Assembly (NCBI GenBank): GCA_003153435.1
Contig: PLYR01000076.1
Location: 1 to 33,906 of the forward strand
DNA length: 33,906 bases
Direction: 5' to 3'
Origin: Bacteroidota bacterium
GTDB taxonomy: Bacteria > Bacteroidota > Bacteroidia > Palsa-965
Shown here: piece by piece, positions 1-7,946 of the stretch
Position numbering within the stretch: position 1 is the first letter of the stretch
Layout: the number at the start of each line of letters is the position of its first letter
Position numbers and translations under genes: made by a program
Notes under the pieces: generated by a model
What the model was told of the DNA's origin: nothing
The model's database searches: none
Seen by the model: the letters and a program-made list of their open reading frames with translations, nothing else

Positions 1-1014
1 GCTAAAGAGTTTATGCCGAATGCGGTAGTAATAGGGGAAGAAGATCAATACGAGAAAGTAAAAAAAGCACTTTGGGGAGATGACATAAAAATTTATGCAG
101 GCGCAGAAGCAATCTCTCAGGTTGTACAAATGGAATCCATAGATACTGTTCTTACAGCTATAGTTGGATACGCAGGATTAGCATCTACCATTGCTGCAAT
201 TGAGGCTGGAAAGCAAATTGCTCTCGCAAATAAAGAAACCCTGGTTGTAGCCGGTGAGCTTGTTACTTCACTTGCCAAGCAAAAAGGAGTCAATATTTAT
301 CCGGTTGATTCAGAGCACTCTGCTATTTTCCAATGTCTGGCCGGAGAGTTCCACAACCGCATCGAGAAGATTTACCTTACTGCTTCTGGTGGCCCATTCC
401 GCGGAAAGAGCCTGGAATTCCTTGCGGGAGTTAAAAAAGAACAAGCTCTCAAACATCCCAACTGGGATATGGGAGCAAAGATTACCATTGATTCTTCCAC
501 ACTTATGAATAAGGGGCTTGAAGTGATCGAAGCCAAATGGTTATTTAACCTCCGCCCGGAACAAATTGATGTTATCATCCACCCTCAAAGCATTATTCAT
601 TCCATAGTACAGTTCGAAGACGGTTCCATGAAGGCCCAGATGGGCTTACCGGATATGAAGTTGCCGATACAATATGCACTTGCTTACCCAAACCGTCTCA
701 AGTCAGACTTCCCTCGGTTTGATTTCACGAAATTCCCCTCTCTTACATTCGAGAAACCTGATACACAGACATTCCGCTGCCTACCGCTCGCCTTTGAGGC
801 ATTGAGAAAAGGCGGGAATATGTCTTGCATTCTAAACGCAGCGAATGAAGTCGTAGTAAATGCATTTCTGGCAGATCGAATCACTATCAATGAAATTCCA
901 GAAATTATTGAGAAATCAATGAACAAGGTAACATTTGTTGCCAAACCAGATTATTCAGACTATGTCGAAAGCGACAGAGAGGCAAGATTATTAGCGCAGG
1001 AATTTATAAATTAA
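1..1014 (+). CDS. dxr: 1-deoxy-D-xylulose 5-phosphate reductoisomerase, 5' end missing
   Basis: This enzyme converts 1-deoxy-D-xylulose 5-phosphate to 2-C-methyl-D-erythritol 4-phosphate with NADPH, the committed step of the MEP isoprenoid pathway in the cytoplasm. The reading frame is open from the first base of the window, so the ATG at 13 is probably internal and the N-terminal NADPH-binding segment lies outside. About 337 codons are present, against roughly 385-400 residues for the family. Recognisable segments are ALANKETLVVAG, PVDSEHSAIFQCL, the flexible-loop motif TASGGPFR, WDMGAKITIDSSTLMNKGLE and the C-terminal NAANEVVVNAF. The metal and substrate residues of the SEHSA and NKGLE segments are intact. 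It precedes rseP on the same strand, a neighbourhood seen in many bacteria, although 170 bp and a probable promoter separate them. Confidence 0.97.
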   Translation, partial: AKEFMPNAVVIGEEDQYEKVKKALWGDDIKIYAGAEAISQVVQMESIDTVLTAIVGYAGLASTIAAIEAGKQIALANKETLVVAGELVTSLAKQKGVNIYPVDSEHSAIFQCLAGEFHNRIEKIYLTASGGPFRGKSLEFLAGVKKEQALKHPNWDMGAKITIDSSTLMNKGLEVIEAKWLFNLRPEQIDVIIHPQSIIHSIVQFEDGSMKAQMGLPDMKLPIQYALAYPNRLKSDFPRFDFTKFPSLTFEKPDTQTFRCLPLAFEALRKGGNMSCILNAANEVVVNAFLADRITINEIPEIIEKSMNKVTFVAKPDYSDYVESDREARLLAQEFIN

Positions 1015-1132
1015 CTTACCTTCTTAGGAGCCCCCTTCTAAAATTCTGATCATTGGTTTTGAATAAACCATGACGCCAGCTAGAAAAGCACTGATTTTAA
1101 ATAACATTCATGTTTTTGGCCTGATCCTTGCC

Positions 1133-1163
1133 TTTCAACCTTCGTTTAAAATGATTAACTTCG
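1133..1163 (+). promoter_or_regulatory. probable rseP promoter
   Basis: TTTC at 1133-1136 is followed after 19 bp by TAACTTCG at 1156-1163. This fits the Bacteroidota -33/-7 pattern (TTTG and TAnnTTTG) with one mismatch in each box. It would start transcription about 15-20 nt upstream of the rseP ATG at 1185. This is a consensus match only. Confidence 0.45.
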
Positions 1164-1184
1164 CACCTTTATAAACTCATCCGA

Positions 1185-2504
1185 ATGAACCTTCTCATAC
1201 AGATTGGCCAGCTTGTTCTCAGCCTCTCTTTACTCATAATTCTTCACGAAGCAGGTCACTTTATTCCTGCCCGCTTATTTAAGATAAGAGTTGAAAAATT
1301 CTACCTTTTCTTCGATCCCTGGTTTTCCCTCTTTAAAATGAAAAAAGGAGAAACTGAATATGGTATCGGATGGCTGCCACTTGGTGGTTATGTGAAAATT
1401 GCAGGGATGGTTGATGAGTCTATGGACAAGGAGCAAATGAAACTTCCTCCCAAAGACTGGGAATTCCGTTCCAAACCAGCCTGGCAGAGATTAATTGTCA
1501 TGCTAGGAGGTGTTACCGTGAATATTCTTCTTGGCTTCCTGATTTATATAATGATTGCCTTTGTTTGGGGTGATACTTCCCTGCCAATTGCAAATGCGAA
1601 ATATGGAATCATGTGCGATTCCACTGCTCTTAATATTGGTCTAAAAAACGGAGATAAAATTCTTTCCGTTGGAGGAGAGAAGGTCACCGAGTTCCAGGAT
1701 GTGACCAGCATGCTTCTGCTTGACCAACCTAAAACTATTGAGGTTAATAGAAACGGTGAAAACATAACCATTCAGGTGCCTGATGACTTTGTTAAAAAAG
1801 TGTTATCGAAGGAGGTCAAAGGTTTTATAAGCCCAAGAGGGCTCTTTGCCATTGCCGATTTTCTCCCTCAATCTGGAGCTTTGAAAGCTGGAATTAAAAA
1901 GGCAGACTTTATTGTGTCTCTCAATGGAGAAAAGTTGCTCTTCTATGATGAGTATGCTCCGCGACTAGCTAAATTGAAAAATCAGACTGCCAAAATCGGA
2001 TACATCCGGGCCGGAAAATACAATGAAACGGATGTGCAGATAGACGAGAAAGGCATGATGGGTGTTGCAGCATTGTCTCCGATTGCATTTCTGGATGTTG
2101 TCACTACCCATTACAGTTTTATCGAATCCATTCCAAAAGGAATCTCCCTGGGTATAAACACTCTAAGCAAATACATTAAACAGTTCAGGTTATTATTCAC
2201 ACGTGAAGGAGCCCAGCAAATAGGCGGTTTTGGAACATTTGCCAAACTTTTTGGAACTACCTGGGATTGGGAATCCTTCTGGAGGCTCACGGCCTTTATC
2301 TCTATCATTCTTGCAGTAATGAACATTCTGCCCATTCCGGCACTGGATGGAGGACATGTGATGTTCCTGCTCTATGAAATTATTACACGCCGCAAACCAA
2401 ATCAAAAGGCAATGGAATATGCACAAATGGTTGGAATGATATTGCTTCTGGCACTCTTCTTATTTGCTAATGGGAACGATATATTCAGACATTTCAGGCA
2501 CTAA
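1185..2504 (+). CDS. rseP: RIP zinc metalloprotease RseP (site-2 protease)
   Basis: This is an inner-membrane intramembrane protease of the S2P family, which cleaves membrane anchors such as anti-sigma factors and remnant signal peptides. The zinc motif HEAGH is at residues 21-25 within the first membrane helix. The third-ligand segment NILPIPALDGGH lies near residue 388. PDZ-like material lies between them, with two glycine-rich stretches (around DSTALNIGLKNGDKI and LPQSGALKAGIKKADFI) suggesting tandem PDZ domains. The length of 439 residues is normal. The start at 1185 directly precedes the first hydrophobic helix. It lies downstream of dxr and 9 bp upstream of an unknown exported protein that it may be co-transcribed with. 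The substrate is unknown. The membrane protein encoded with the ECF sigma factor near 21.8 kb is a conceivable but untested target. Confidence 0.96.
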   Translation: MNLLIQIGQLVLSLSLLIILHEAGHFIPARLFKIRVEKFYLFFDPWFSLFKMKKGETEYGIGWLPLGGYVKIAGMVDESMDKEQMKLPPKDWEFRSKPAWQRLIVMLGGVTVNILLGFLIYIMIAFVWGDTSLPIANAKYGIMCDSTALNIGLKNGDKILSVGGEKVTEFQDVTSMLLLDQPKTIEVNRNGENITIQVPDDFVKKVLSKEVKGFISPRGLFAIADFLPQSGALKAGIKKADFIVSLNGEKLLFYDEYAPRLAKLKNQTAKIGYIRAGKYNETDVQIDEKGMMGVAALSPIAFLDVVTTHYSFIESIPKGISLGINTLSKYIKQFRLLFTREGAQQIGGFGTFAKLFGTTWDWESFWRLTAFISIILAVMNILPIPALDGGHVMFLLYEIITRRKPNQKAMEYAQMVGMILLLALFLFANGNDIFRHFRH

Positions 2505-2513
2505 AATCATATA

Positions 2514-3320
2514 ATGCAATCTCGGGAAATCAAGCCATTGTTCAGATACGTTGGGTTGCTTTTACTTGCATTCAGCTTTTCTCAAGGGAATGCCCAAGAT
2601 GATACACGGGGTAAGAATGAGAAAGAATCCCTTACTAAGACCGGAGTTACTAAACAGAAAGTACTGATCATCCCTTTTGACCCGAAAATGTATATGTCTG
2701 ACATAGACAGAAGCATTAACAGGGAAACAAAAATGACATTTCCTGAGATCAGGAGCACCTTTCGGTCAGGAATAGACAATCAGCTGGTTTCAATTTTTAA
2801 GACGAAGTATTCAGTTATCTCTCTCCTGAGAGACTCTGTGAAGTCACGGGCTGACCTGCAGTTTATTTATCACTCCATTGGGTATAAATATACAGTTGCA
2901 AAAGGCGCGGAAAAAACTGTGGATCAGAAGGCCATAACCAATGGTCAACTGACTGTTCCAATAAAAGATGAAGAGGAACGATACATGCAAATAGTGATTA
3001 ATCAGCCTGGACTTTTACAGGCCATGAATAAGAAATATGGGGCAGAAATATTTGTGTTTGTCACTGAAATTGATTTGAAGGGTGCTGCCTCAACTGATCA
3101 GAACCCCATGCGTGAAGCCTGGGTCCATTTCACGACTTTTAATCTGGAAGGAAAACAGCTAGGTACTGGATTAGCCAAAGCAAGGTTCGAATCCGATCTG
3201 AATGATCCCAAACGCATTGTGAGCCGAGCATTTTCTCAAACCGCGAACCAGATCTTTACGAGGTCAACCCCCCCCCCCCCGGCACCAAAGACAACGGTTA
3301 CCCCTGAGAAAAAGAAGTAA
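2514..3320 (+). CDS. exported protein of unknown function with a C13 tract near its 3' end
   Basis: I do not recognise a characterised family. The 268-residue product begins with a signal peptide (hydrophobic core GLLLLAFSFS, probable signal peptidase I site after GNA, before QDD), so it is probably periplasmic or outer-membrane associated. The mature part contains VLIIPFDPKMYMSDIDR and a mixed alpha/beta region with LLQAMNKKYGAEIFVFVTEI. It ends in a low-complexity tail, TPPPPAPKTTVTPEKKK. It starts 9 bp after rseP and is probably in the same transcript. The proline run is encoded by 13 consecutive C at 3268-3280, so a one-base length change would alter only the last 15 or so residues. The folded part would be unaffected. 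Confidence 0.8.
   Translation: MQSREIKPLFRYVGLLLLAFSFSQGNAQDDTRGKNEKESLTKTGVTKQKVLIIPFDPKMYMSDIDRSINRETKMTFPEIRSTFRSGIDNQLVSIFKTKYSVISLLRDSVKSRADLQFIYHSIGYKYTVAKGAEKTVDQKAITNGQLTVPIKDEEERYMQIVINQPGLLQAMNKKYGAEIFVFVTEIDLKGAASTDQNPMREAWVHFTTFNLEGKQLGTGLAKARFESDLNDPKRIVSRAFSQTANQIFTRSTPPPPAPKTTVTPEKKK
3268..3280 (+). repeat. mononucleotide run of 13 C inside a coding region
   Basis: Thirteen consecutive C encode part of a proline run in the exported protein at 2514-3320. Adding one C would give the ending GTKDNGYP and a stop. Deleting one C would give a longer, strongly basic tail that ends at the stop codon at 3358-3360. Runs of this length are prone to slippage in the cell and to error in sequencing. 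Confidence 0.9.
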
Positions 3321-3405
3321 GCCCAAGCCAGGGCTATCTACTGCTTTTATGCCCTCCTAAGCGCCGAAATGCTGATTTTTCAGGGTCCGATTGACTGAAA
3401 TTCCC

Positions 3406-3413
3406 TAATTTTA
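3406..3413 (+). promoter_or_regulatory. -7 box of the aldehyde dehydrogenase gene
   Basis: TAATTTTA matches the Bacteroidota TAnnTTTG element except at the last base. It sits 18 nt before the ATG at 3432. No convincing -33 element was found at the usual distance. Confidence 0.35.
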
Positions 3414-3431
3414 CGGACCTCATTTAAACTC

Positions 3432-4997
3432 ATGAAAATGGCAACAAGTACACTCTCAAAGGACGCATTCGGAACAGCAGAAGTCCTTAAACAATTAGGA
3501 ATCGGAACACAGAATTATGGAGCTTCTACAGGACTGAAACATTACCAGACCAAAGGACCTAAAATTGATTCCTTCTCTCCTGTTAACGGGCAATTGATTG
3601 GAAGCGTAAATACAGCTACTGCAGAAGATTATGAGGCTACCTTGAAAACAGCAGAAGCTGCTTTTAAGATCTGGCGTGATGTGCCTGCTCCCAAGAGGGG
3701 AGAGATCGTCCGTCAGATGGGGGATCAGTTCCGCAAATTCAAAGACCCTCTCGGAAAGCTTGTTTCCTTTGAAATGGGTAAAAGCCTTCAGGAGGGCTTA
3801 GGGGAAGTTCAAGAGATGATAGATATCTGTGATTTTGCTGTCGGGCTTTCCCGTCAGCTTTATGGGCTTACCATGCACAGTGAACGCCCCCAGCACCGCA
3901 TGTATGAACAATACCATCCTCTGGGCATAGTTGGTATTATCTCAGCTTTTAATTTTCCTGTTGCAGTCTGGAGCTGGAATGCAGCATTAGCATGGGTTTG
4001 TGGAGATGTGTGTGTCTGGAAGCCAAGTTCAAAGACTCCTTTATGCGCCATAGCTTGTCAGAATATTATTGTGGATGTCCTTAAGAAGAATGATGTTCCG
4101 GAAGGAGTGAGCTGCGTGCTCATCGGAAACCCTGTAGGTGATTTGATGAATAACGACAAACGTGTTCCTATGGTATCCTTTACTGGATCAACACGTATTG
4201 GCAGGATTGTTTCTTCAAGTGTCGCTCAGCGTTTTGGAAAAACTATCCTGGAGCTTGGTGGAAATAATGCGATCATCGTTTCTGAACATGCTGACCTGAA
4301 TATGGTGTTGGTAGGTTCAGTGTTCGGGGCGGTAGGAACCGCTGGTCAGCGTTGCACCTCTACTCGCCGATTGATTATTCATGAAAGTATCTATGATAAA
4401 ACACTCAATGTTCTTAAAAGTGCTTACAGCCAGCTAAAGATTGGAAACCCTCTGGATTCAAACAATCACGTTGGGCCACTGATCGATAAAAAAGCTGTTG
4501 ACGATTATCTTACAGCAATTGTAAGGGCAAAGGAAGAAGGAGGAAAGATAGTTGTCGACGGCGGCGTTGTTACCGGGGAAGGATATGAAAGCTGCTGTTA
4601 TGTAAAACCATGTATTATTGAAGCTAAGAATGAATTTCATATTGTTCAGGAAGAAACCTTTGCACCAATTTTGTACGTCATGAAGTACAAAACTGTGGAA
4701 GAAGCTATTGCCATGCAGAACGGTGTCCCTCAAGGACTCTCTTCTTCGATTTTTACCGGAAATATGCGCGAAATGGAAATGTTCCTGTCAGCATCAGGGT
4801 CCGATTGTGGAATTGCAAATGTAAACATTGGTACATCTGGCGCTGAGATTGGCGGTGCTTTTGGAGGAGAAAAAGAAACTGGCGGTGGACGCGAGTCTGG
4901 ATCCGATGCATGGAAAGCCTATATGCGTCGTCAGACAAATACGATTAACTATGGGACGAAGCTCCCTCTGGCTCAGGGAATTAATTTTAATATATAA
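3432..4997 (+). CDS. ALDH7-family aldehyde dehydrogenase (antiquitin-like; probable L-aminoadipate-semialdehyde / piperideine-6-carboxylate dehydrogenase)
   Basis: This is an NAD-dependent aldehyde dehydrogenase of 521 residues. The family signature is specific for ALDH7 (antiquitin): GTAGQRCTSTRRLIIHES holds the catalytic cysteine at about residue 308. The general-base glutamate is in LELGGNN at about residue 274. The C-terminal segments NIGTSGAEIGGAFGGEK, GGGRESGSDAWKAYMRR and LPLAQGINF are characteristic of antiquitins. ALDH7 enzymes oxidise alpha-aminoadipate semialdehyde in lysine breakdown and also detoxify other aldehydes. No other lysine-degradation gene is beside it, so the physiological substrate is inferred from the family. 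ATG codons at 3432 and 3438 are both possible starts, and the difference is two residues. Confidence 0.92.
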   Translation: MKMATSTLSKDAFGTAEVLKQLGIGTQNYGASTGLKHYQTKGPKIDSFSPVNGQLIGSVNTATAEDYEATLKTAEAAFKIWRDVPAPKRGEIVRQMGDQFRKFKDPLGKLVSFEMGKSLQEGLGEVQEMIDICDFAVGLSRQLYGLTMHSERPQHRMYEQYHPLGIVGIISAFNFPVAVWSWNAALAWVCGDVCVWKPSSKTPLCAIACQNIIVDVLKKNDVPEGVSCVLIGNPVGDLMNNDKRVPMVSFTGSTRIGRIVSSSVAQRFGKTILELGGNNAIIVSEHADLNMVLVGSVFGAVGTAGQRCTSTRRLIIHESIYDKTLNVLKSAYSQLKIGNPLDSNNHVGPLIDKKAVDDYLTAIVRAKEEGGKIVVDGGVVTGEGYESCCYVKPCIIEAKNEFHIVQEETFAPILYVMKYKTVEEAIAMQNGVPQGLSSSIFTGNMREMEMFLSASGSDCGIANVNIGTSGAEIGGAFGGEKETGGGRESGSDAWKAYMRRQTNTINYGTKLPLAQGINFNI

Positions 4998-5012
4998 GCA
5001 TTGAATCTCGAC

Positions 5013-5063
5013 AGAGGCACAGAGAGCAAAGAGAAGCAATTTCTCCAGGCTCTCTGTGCCTCT
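5013..5063. repeat. intergenic hairpin with perfect 15-bp inverted repeat
   Basis: Bases 5013-5027 (AGAGGCACAGAGAGC) are the exact reverse complement of 5049-5063. The 21-nt loop contains a second small inverted repeat (AGAGAA/TTTCTC), so the whole element can fold as one long hairpin. It lies between the convergently unrelated end of the aldehyde dehydrogenase gene and the promoter of the TlpA-like gene. It is not directly followed by a T-run and is not a classic terminator. Its CACAGAGA-rich sequence suggests a dispersed intergenic repeat, but only one copy is in this window. Confidence 0.75.
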
Positions 5064-5077
5064 ATGGCTATTAAGTT

Positions 5078-5111
5078 TTTGTTCCCGCGAAGACCAATTT
5101 TTTTAATTTAG
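5078..5111 (+). promoter_or_regulatory. probable promoter of the TlpA-like gene
   Basis: TTTG at 5078-5081 is followed after 22 bp by TAATTTAG at 5104-5111, one mismatch from TAnnTTTG. Only 4 nt separate the -7 box from the ATG at 5116, so a transcript from here would have almost no 5' leader. Confidence 0.4.
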
Positions 5112-5115
5112 TGAT

Positions 5116-6360
5116 ATGAACCAGAGATTTTCAATTTTTTTTTCTGTCTTCCTTCTTTTTACTTCCATAGCCTGTGCACAAAAAACGTCTTCTTTGAAAT
5201 CAGGAGTATGGCAAGGCGAATTGCAACTGAATGGAACAGCTAGATTGCCTTTTTATTTTGAACTCAAAAAAACGAAGACAAAGACTACGATCGAGATTAT
5301 GAATGCAGAAGAACGAATTGTGGTGGATGAGATTATAGAAACAGGCGATTCAATAAGATTTAGAACCCCGCTTTATGATTCGGAATTTATCTGTGAGATA
5401 AAGTCAGGTGGGAAGGAGCTCGATGGAGAGTGGGTTAACCACGCTAAGAAAGAAAACAACGAAATCCCTTTCAAAGCGTGGTATGGAAGAGAATACAATT
5501 GCGATAAATCTCTTCCTGCTTTTAAAGTCCTTCAAAATTCAAAATGGGAAGTAACGTTTAGCCCTAACACCCCTCAAAGTTCCAAAGCCATTGGGTTGTT
5601 TCAGTTTAACCCTTCTGAACATAAACTTACAGGTACATTTCTTACTGAAAGCGGAGATTACCGCTATTTATCAGGGTATGCCTGTACAGACTGGGCTTAC
5701 TTATCCTGTTTTGATGGTAGTCACGCATACTTTTTCCGATGGAAAGTTCTATCGGATAATTCGCTTGCAGGTGATTTTTACTCAGGAAGTTCAGGGTATG
5801 AAAAATGGGTCGCTGTTCTCAACCCCCAATTCGAGCTCCATAACCCGGATTCACTTACATTTCTGAAAAAGGGCTATGAAACCATCGATTTTAAATATAA
5901 AAATACGGAGGGCCAGGAAGTATCTATGACAGATGAGAAATTTAAAAATAAAGTTCTCATTGTTCAGATAATGGGTAGTTGGTGTCCAAATTGTATGGAT
6001 GAAATTCGCTATTATTCTGAGGTCTACCCAAAGTACAAGCAAAAAGGACTTGAAGTCGTGGCACTCGCATTCGAAAAATCAGCCGATCCTTTAACTGCAA
6101 AGGCTAATATAAAGCGAGTGAAGGAACGTTTCAATATCGGATATGATATCCTGATAACAGGGCTCACTGGATCGGAAGGAGCTTCCAAAGCCTTGCCCAT
6201 GTTAAATGCAATTCTTGCTTTTCCAACAACAATTTATATTGATAAGAAAGGAAGGGTCCGAAAAATCTATACTGGTTTCAATGGCCCGGGAACAGGAGCC
6301 TATTACGAAAAATATAAAGAAGAAAATCAACTCTTTCTCGAAAAATTACTTGCTGAGTAA
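5116..6360 (+). CDS. exported TlpA/ResA-like thioredoxin-fold protein
   Basis: This is a 414-residue exported thiol-disulfide oxidoreductase-like protein. The N-terminus is a signal peptide (FFSVFLLFTSIAC). It could be cut by signal peptidase I after ACA, or lipidated at the cysteine of SIAC, and the sequence does not decide. Residues of about 25-250 form a beta-rich domain without an obvious family, as is common in Bacteroidota TlpA proteins. The C-terminal thioredoxin domain holds WCPNC at about residues 289-293, with the cis-proline region AFPTTIYIDKKGRV. It probably acts in the periplasm in disulfide reduction or redox stress. It stands alone with its own promoter, and no cytochrome maturation genes lie nearby. 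Confidence 0.87.
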   Translation: MNQRFSIFFSVFLLFTSIACAQKTSSLKSGVWQGELQLNGTARLPFYFELKKTKTKTTIEIMNAEERIVVDEIIETGDSIRFRTPLYDSEFICEIKSGGKELDGEWVNHAKKENNEIPFKAWYGREYNCDKSLPAFKVLQNSKWEVTFSPNTPQSSKAIGLFQFNPSEHKLTGTFLTESGDYRYLSGYACTDWAYLSCFDGSHAYFFRWKVLSDNSLAGDFYSGSSGYEKWVAVLNPQFELHNPDSLTFLKKGYETIDFKYKNTEGQEVSMTDEKFKNKVLIVQIMGSWCPNCMDEIRYYSEVYPKYKQKGLEVVALAFEKSADPLTAKANIKRVKERFNIGYDILITGLTGSEGASKALPMLNAILAFPTTIYIDKKGRVRKIYTGFNGPGTGAYYEKYKEENQLFLEKLLAE

Positions 6361-6402
6361 CGGCCAAATTAATTGCATAACAGCCGACTGCAATTGAATC
6401 TA

Positions 6403-6410
6403 TATATTTG
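6403..6410 (+). promoter_or_regulatory. -7 promoter box of lysS
   Basis: TATATTTG is an exact match to the Bacteroidota -7 element TAnnTTTG and is followed by C, the favoured next base. It lies 15 nt before the lysS ATG. No clear TTG is found 19 or so bp upstream. Confidence 0.55.
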
Positions 6411-6425
6411 CACAAATAATTTCAT

Positions 6426-7937
6426 ATGCACCAAGAACTATCAGAACAAGAAGTCATCCGTCGTGAGAAATCCGAAGAACTCCGGTCTCTCGGTATTGAT
6501 CCCTATCCCGCGGCCTTATTTGAAATTAATGTCAGCGCTGCTGATATTAAGGAGAATTATGAGCGTGATAAGACGAACTACAAGAACATCAGCATTGCAG
6601 GCCGCATTATGAGTGTTCGTGATATGGGTAAAGCTTGTTTTGCTGTTCTTCAGGATAGTACCGGCCGCATTCAGCTCTACGTGAGAAGAGATGATATTTG
6701 CTCCGGAGAAGATAAATCGCTTTATGATATCGTTTTCAAAAAGCTGCTTGACTTAGGAGATATAATCGGGGTAAAGGGTTTTGTATTTACTACGAAAACC
6801 GGAGAAATTTCGATTCATGTAACCACCCTGACTCTTCTCAGCAAAGCCATCAGGCCTTTGCCTGTTGTAAGAACAGATTCCGAAGGGGTAGCCCATGATG
6901 TTGTAACAGATCCGGATTTTATTTATCGTCAACGTTATGTGGACCTGATTATCAATCCGGAAGTACGTGAAAGATTTAAAAAAAGGACTCAGATCGTACA
7001 ATCACTAAGAGAGTTGTTCAATAGCAGGGGATATCTCGAAGTGGAAACACCAATTCTACAGCCTATCCCTGGTGGGGCTACGGCTCGACCATTTATAACG
7101 CATCATAATGCTCTCGATACCCAATTATATCTTCGGATTGCGAATGAGCTTTATCTGAAACGTCTCATTGTTGGTGGCTTCGATGGAGTATACGAATTTG
7201 CCAAAGATTTCAGAAATGAGGGAATGGACAGGACCCACAATCCGGAATTCACAATCATGGAAATTTATGTCGCATACAAGGATTATAACTGGATGATGGA
7301 TTTTACAGAGGAGATGCTTGAGAAGGTTGCAATGGATCTGCATGGGGATACCAAAGTGGAACTCGGAGATAAGGTTATCGATTTTCAGCGACCCTTCAAA
7401 CGGATCTCGATGTATGATTCGATACAGGAACATACTGGAATTGACATTTCCAAAATGGATGAAACCCAGCTCCGTGAAACATGCAAGAAGCTGGGTATTC
7501 ATGTCGAACCATCTATGGGAAAAGGAAAACTGATTGATGAAATTTTCGGATCTAAGTGTGAACATACGTACATTCAACCAACTTTTATCACAGACTACCC
7601 GGTTGAAATGTCACCTCTCTGCAAAAAGCATAGAAGCAAAGAAGGCCTTGTAGAACGGTTTGAACTCATGATTAACGGAAAGGAACTTTGTAATGCATAT
7701 TCTGAGCTGAACGACCCGCTTGATCAACGTGCTCGTTTTGAAGAGCAGGTTAAGCTAATGGAACGAGGTGATAATGAAGCAATGTATATTGATTATGATT
7801 TCCTTCGAGCACTCGAATACGGGATGCCGCCTACTTCGGGTATGGGAATTGGTATAGACCGACTTGCGATGATCATGACTAATGTGCCAAGCATCCAGGA
7901 TGTACTGTTCTTTCCTCAAATGAGGCCCGAAGCGTAA
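6426..7937 (+). CDS. lysS: lysyl-tRNA synthetase, class II
   Basis: This enzyme charges tRNA-Lys with lysine in the cytoplasm. The 503-residue length is normal for bacterial LysS. An N-terminal OB-fold anticodon-binding domain covers about residues 50-160 ([20 protein letters not shown]). The class II core follows, with motif 2 [14 protein letters not shown] starting at residue 262 and motif 3 [11 protein letters not shown] around residues 473-482. The start at 6426 follows a perfect -7 box and gives the expected N-terminus. gpsA follows after 9 bp on the same strand. lysS and gpsA are also neighbours in Bacteroides, so this is probably an operon. Confidence 0.98.
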   Translation: MHQELSEQEVIRREKSEELRSLGIDPYPAALFEINVSAADIKENYERDKTNYKNISIAGRIMSVRDMGKACFAVLQDSTGRIQLYVRRDDICSGEDKSLYDIVFKKLLDLGDIIGVKGFVFTTKTGEISIHVTTLTLLSKAIRPLPVVRTDSEGVAHDVVTDPDFIYRQRYVDLIINPEVRERFKKRTQIVQSLRELFNSRGYLEVETPILQPIPGGATARPFITHHNALDTQLYLRIANELYLKRLIVGGFDGVYEFAKDFRNEGMDRTHNPEFTIMEIYVAYKDYNWMMDFTEEMLEKVAMDLHGDTKVELGDKVIDFQRPFKRISMYDSIQEHTGIDISKMDETQLRETCKKLGIHVEPSMGKGKLIDEIFGSKCEHTYIQPTFITDYPVEMSPLCKKHRSKEGLVERFELMINGKELCNAYSELNDPLDQRARFEEQVKLMERGDNEAMYIDYDFLRALEYGMPPTSGMGIGIDRLAMIMTNVPSIQDVLFFPQMRPEA

Positions 7938-7946
7938 AAAGAAAAA

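Noticed and set aside
1070-1174. A 34-codon ORF between dxr and rseP beginning at an ATG.
   Set aside because: It covers the likely rseP promoter boxes, has no recognisable domain or signal peptide, and such an ORF is expected by chance.
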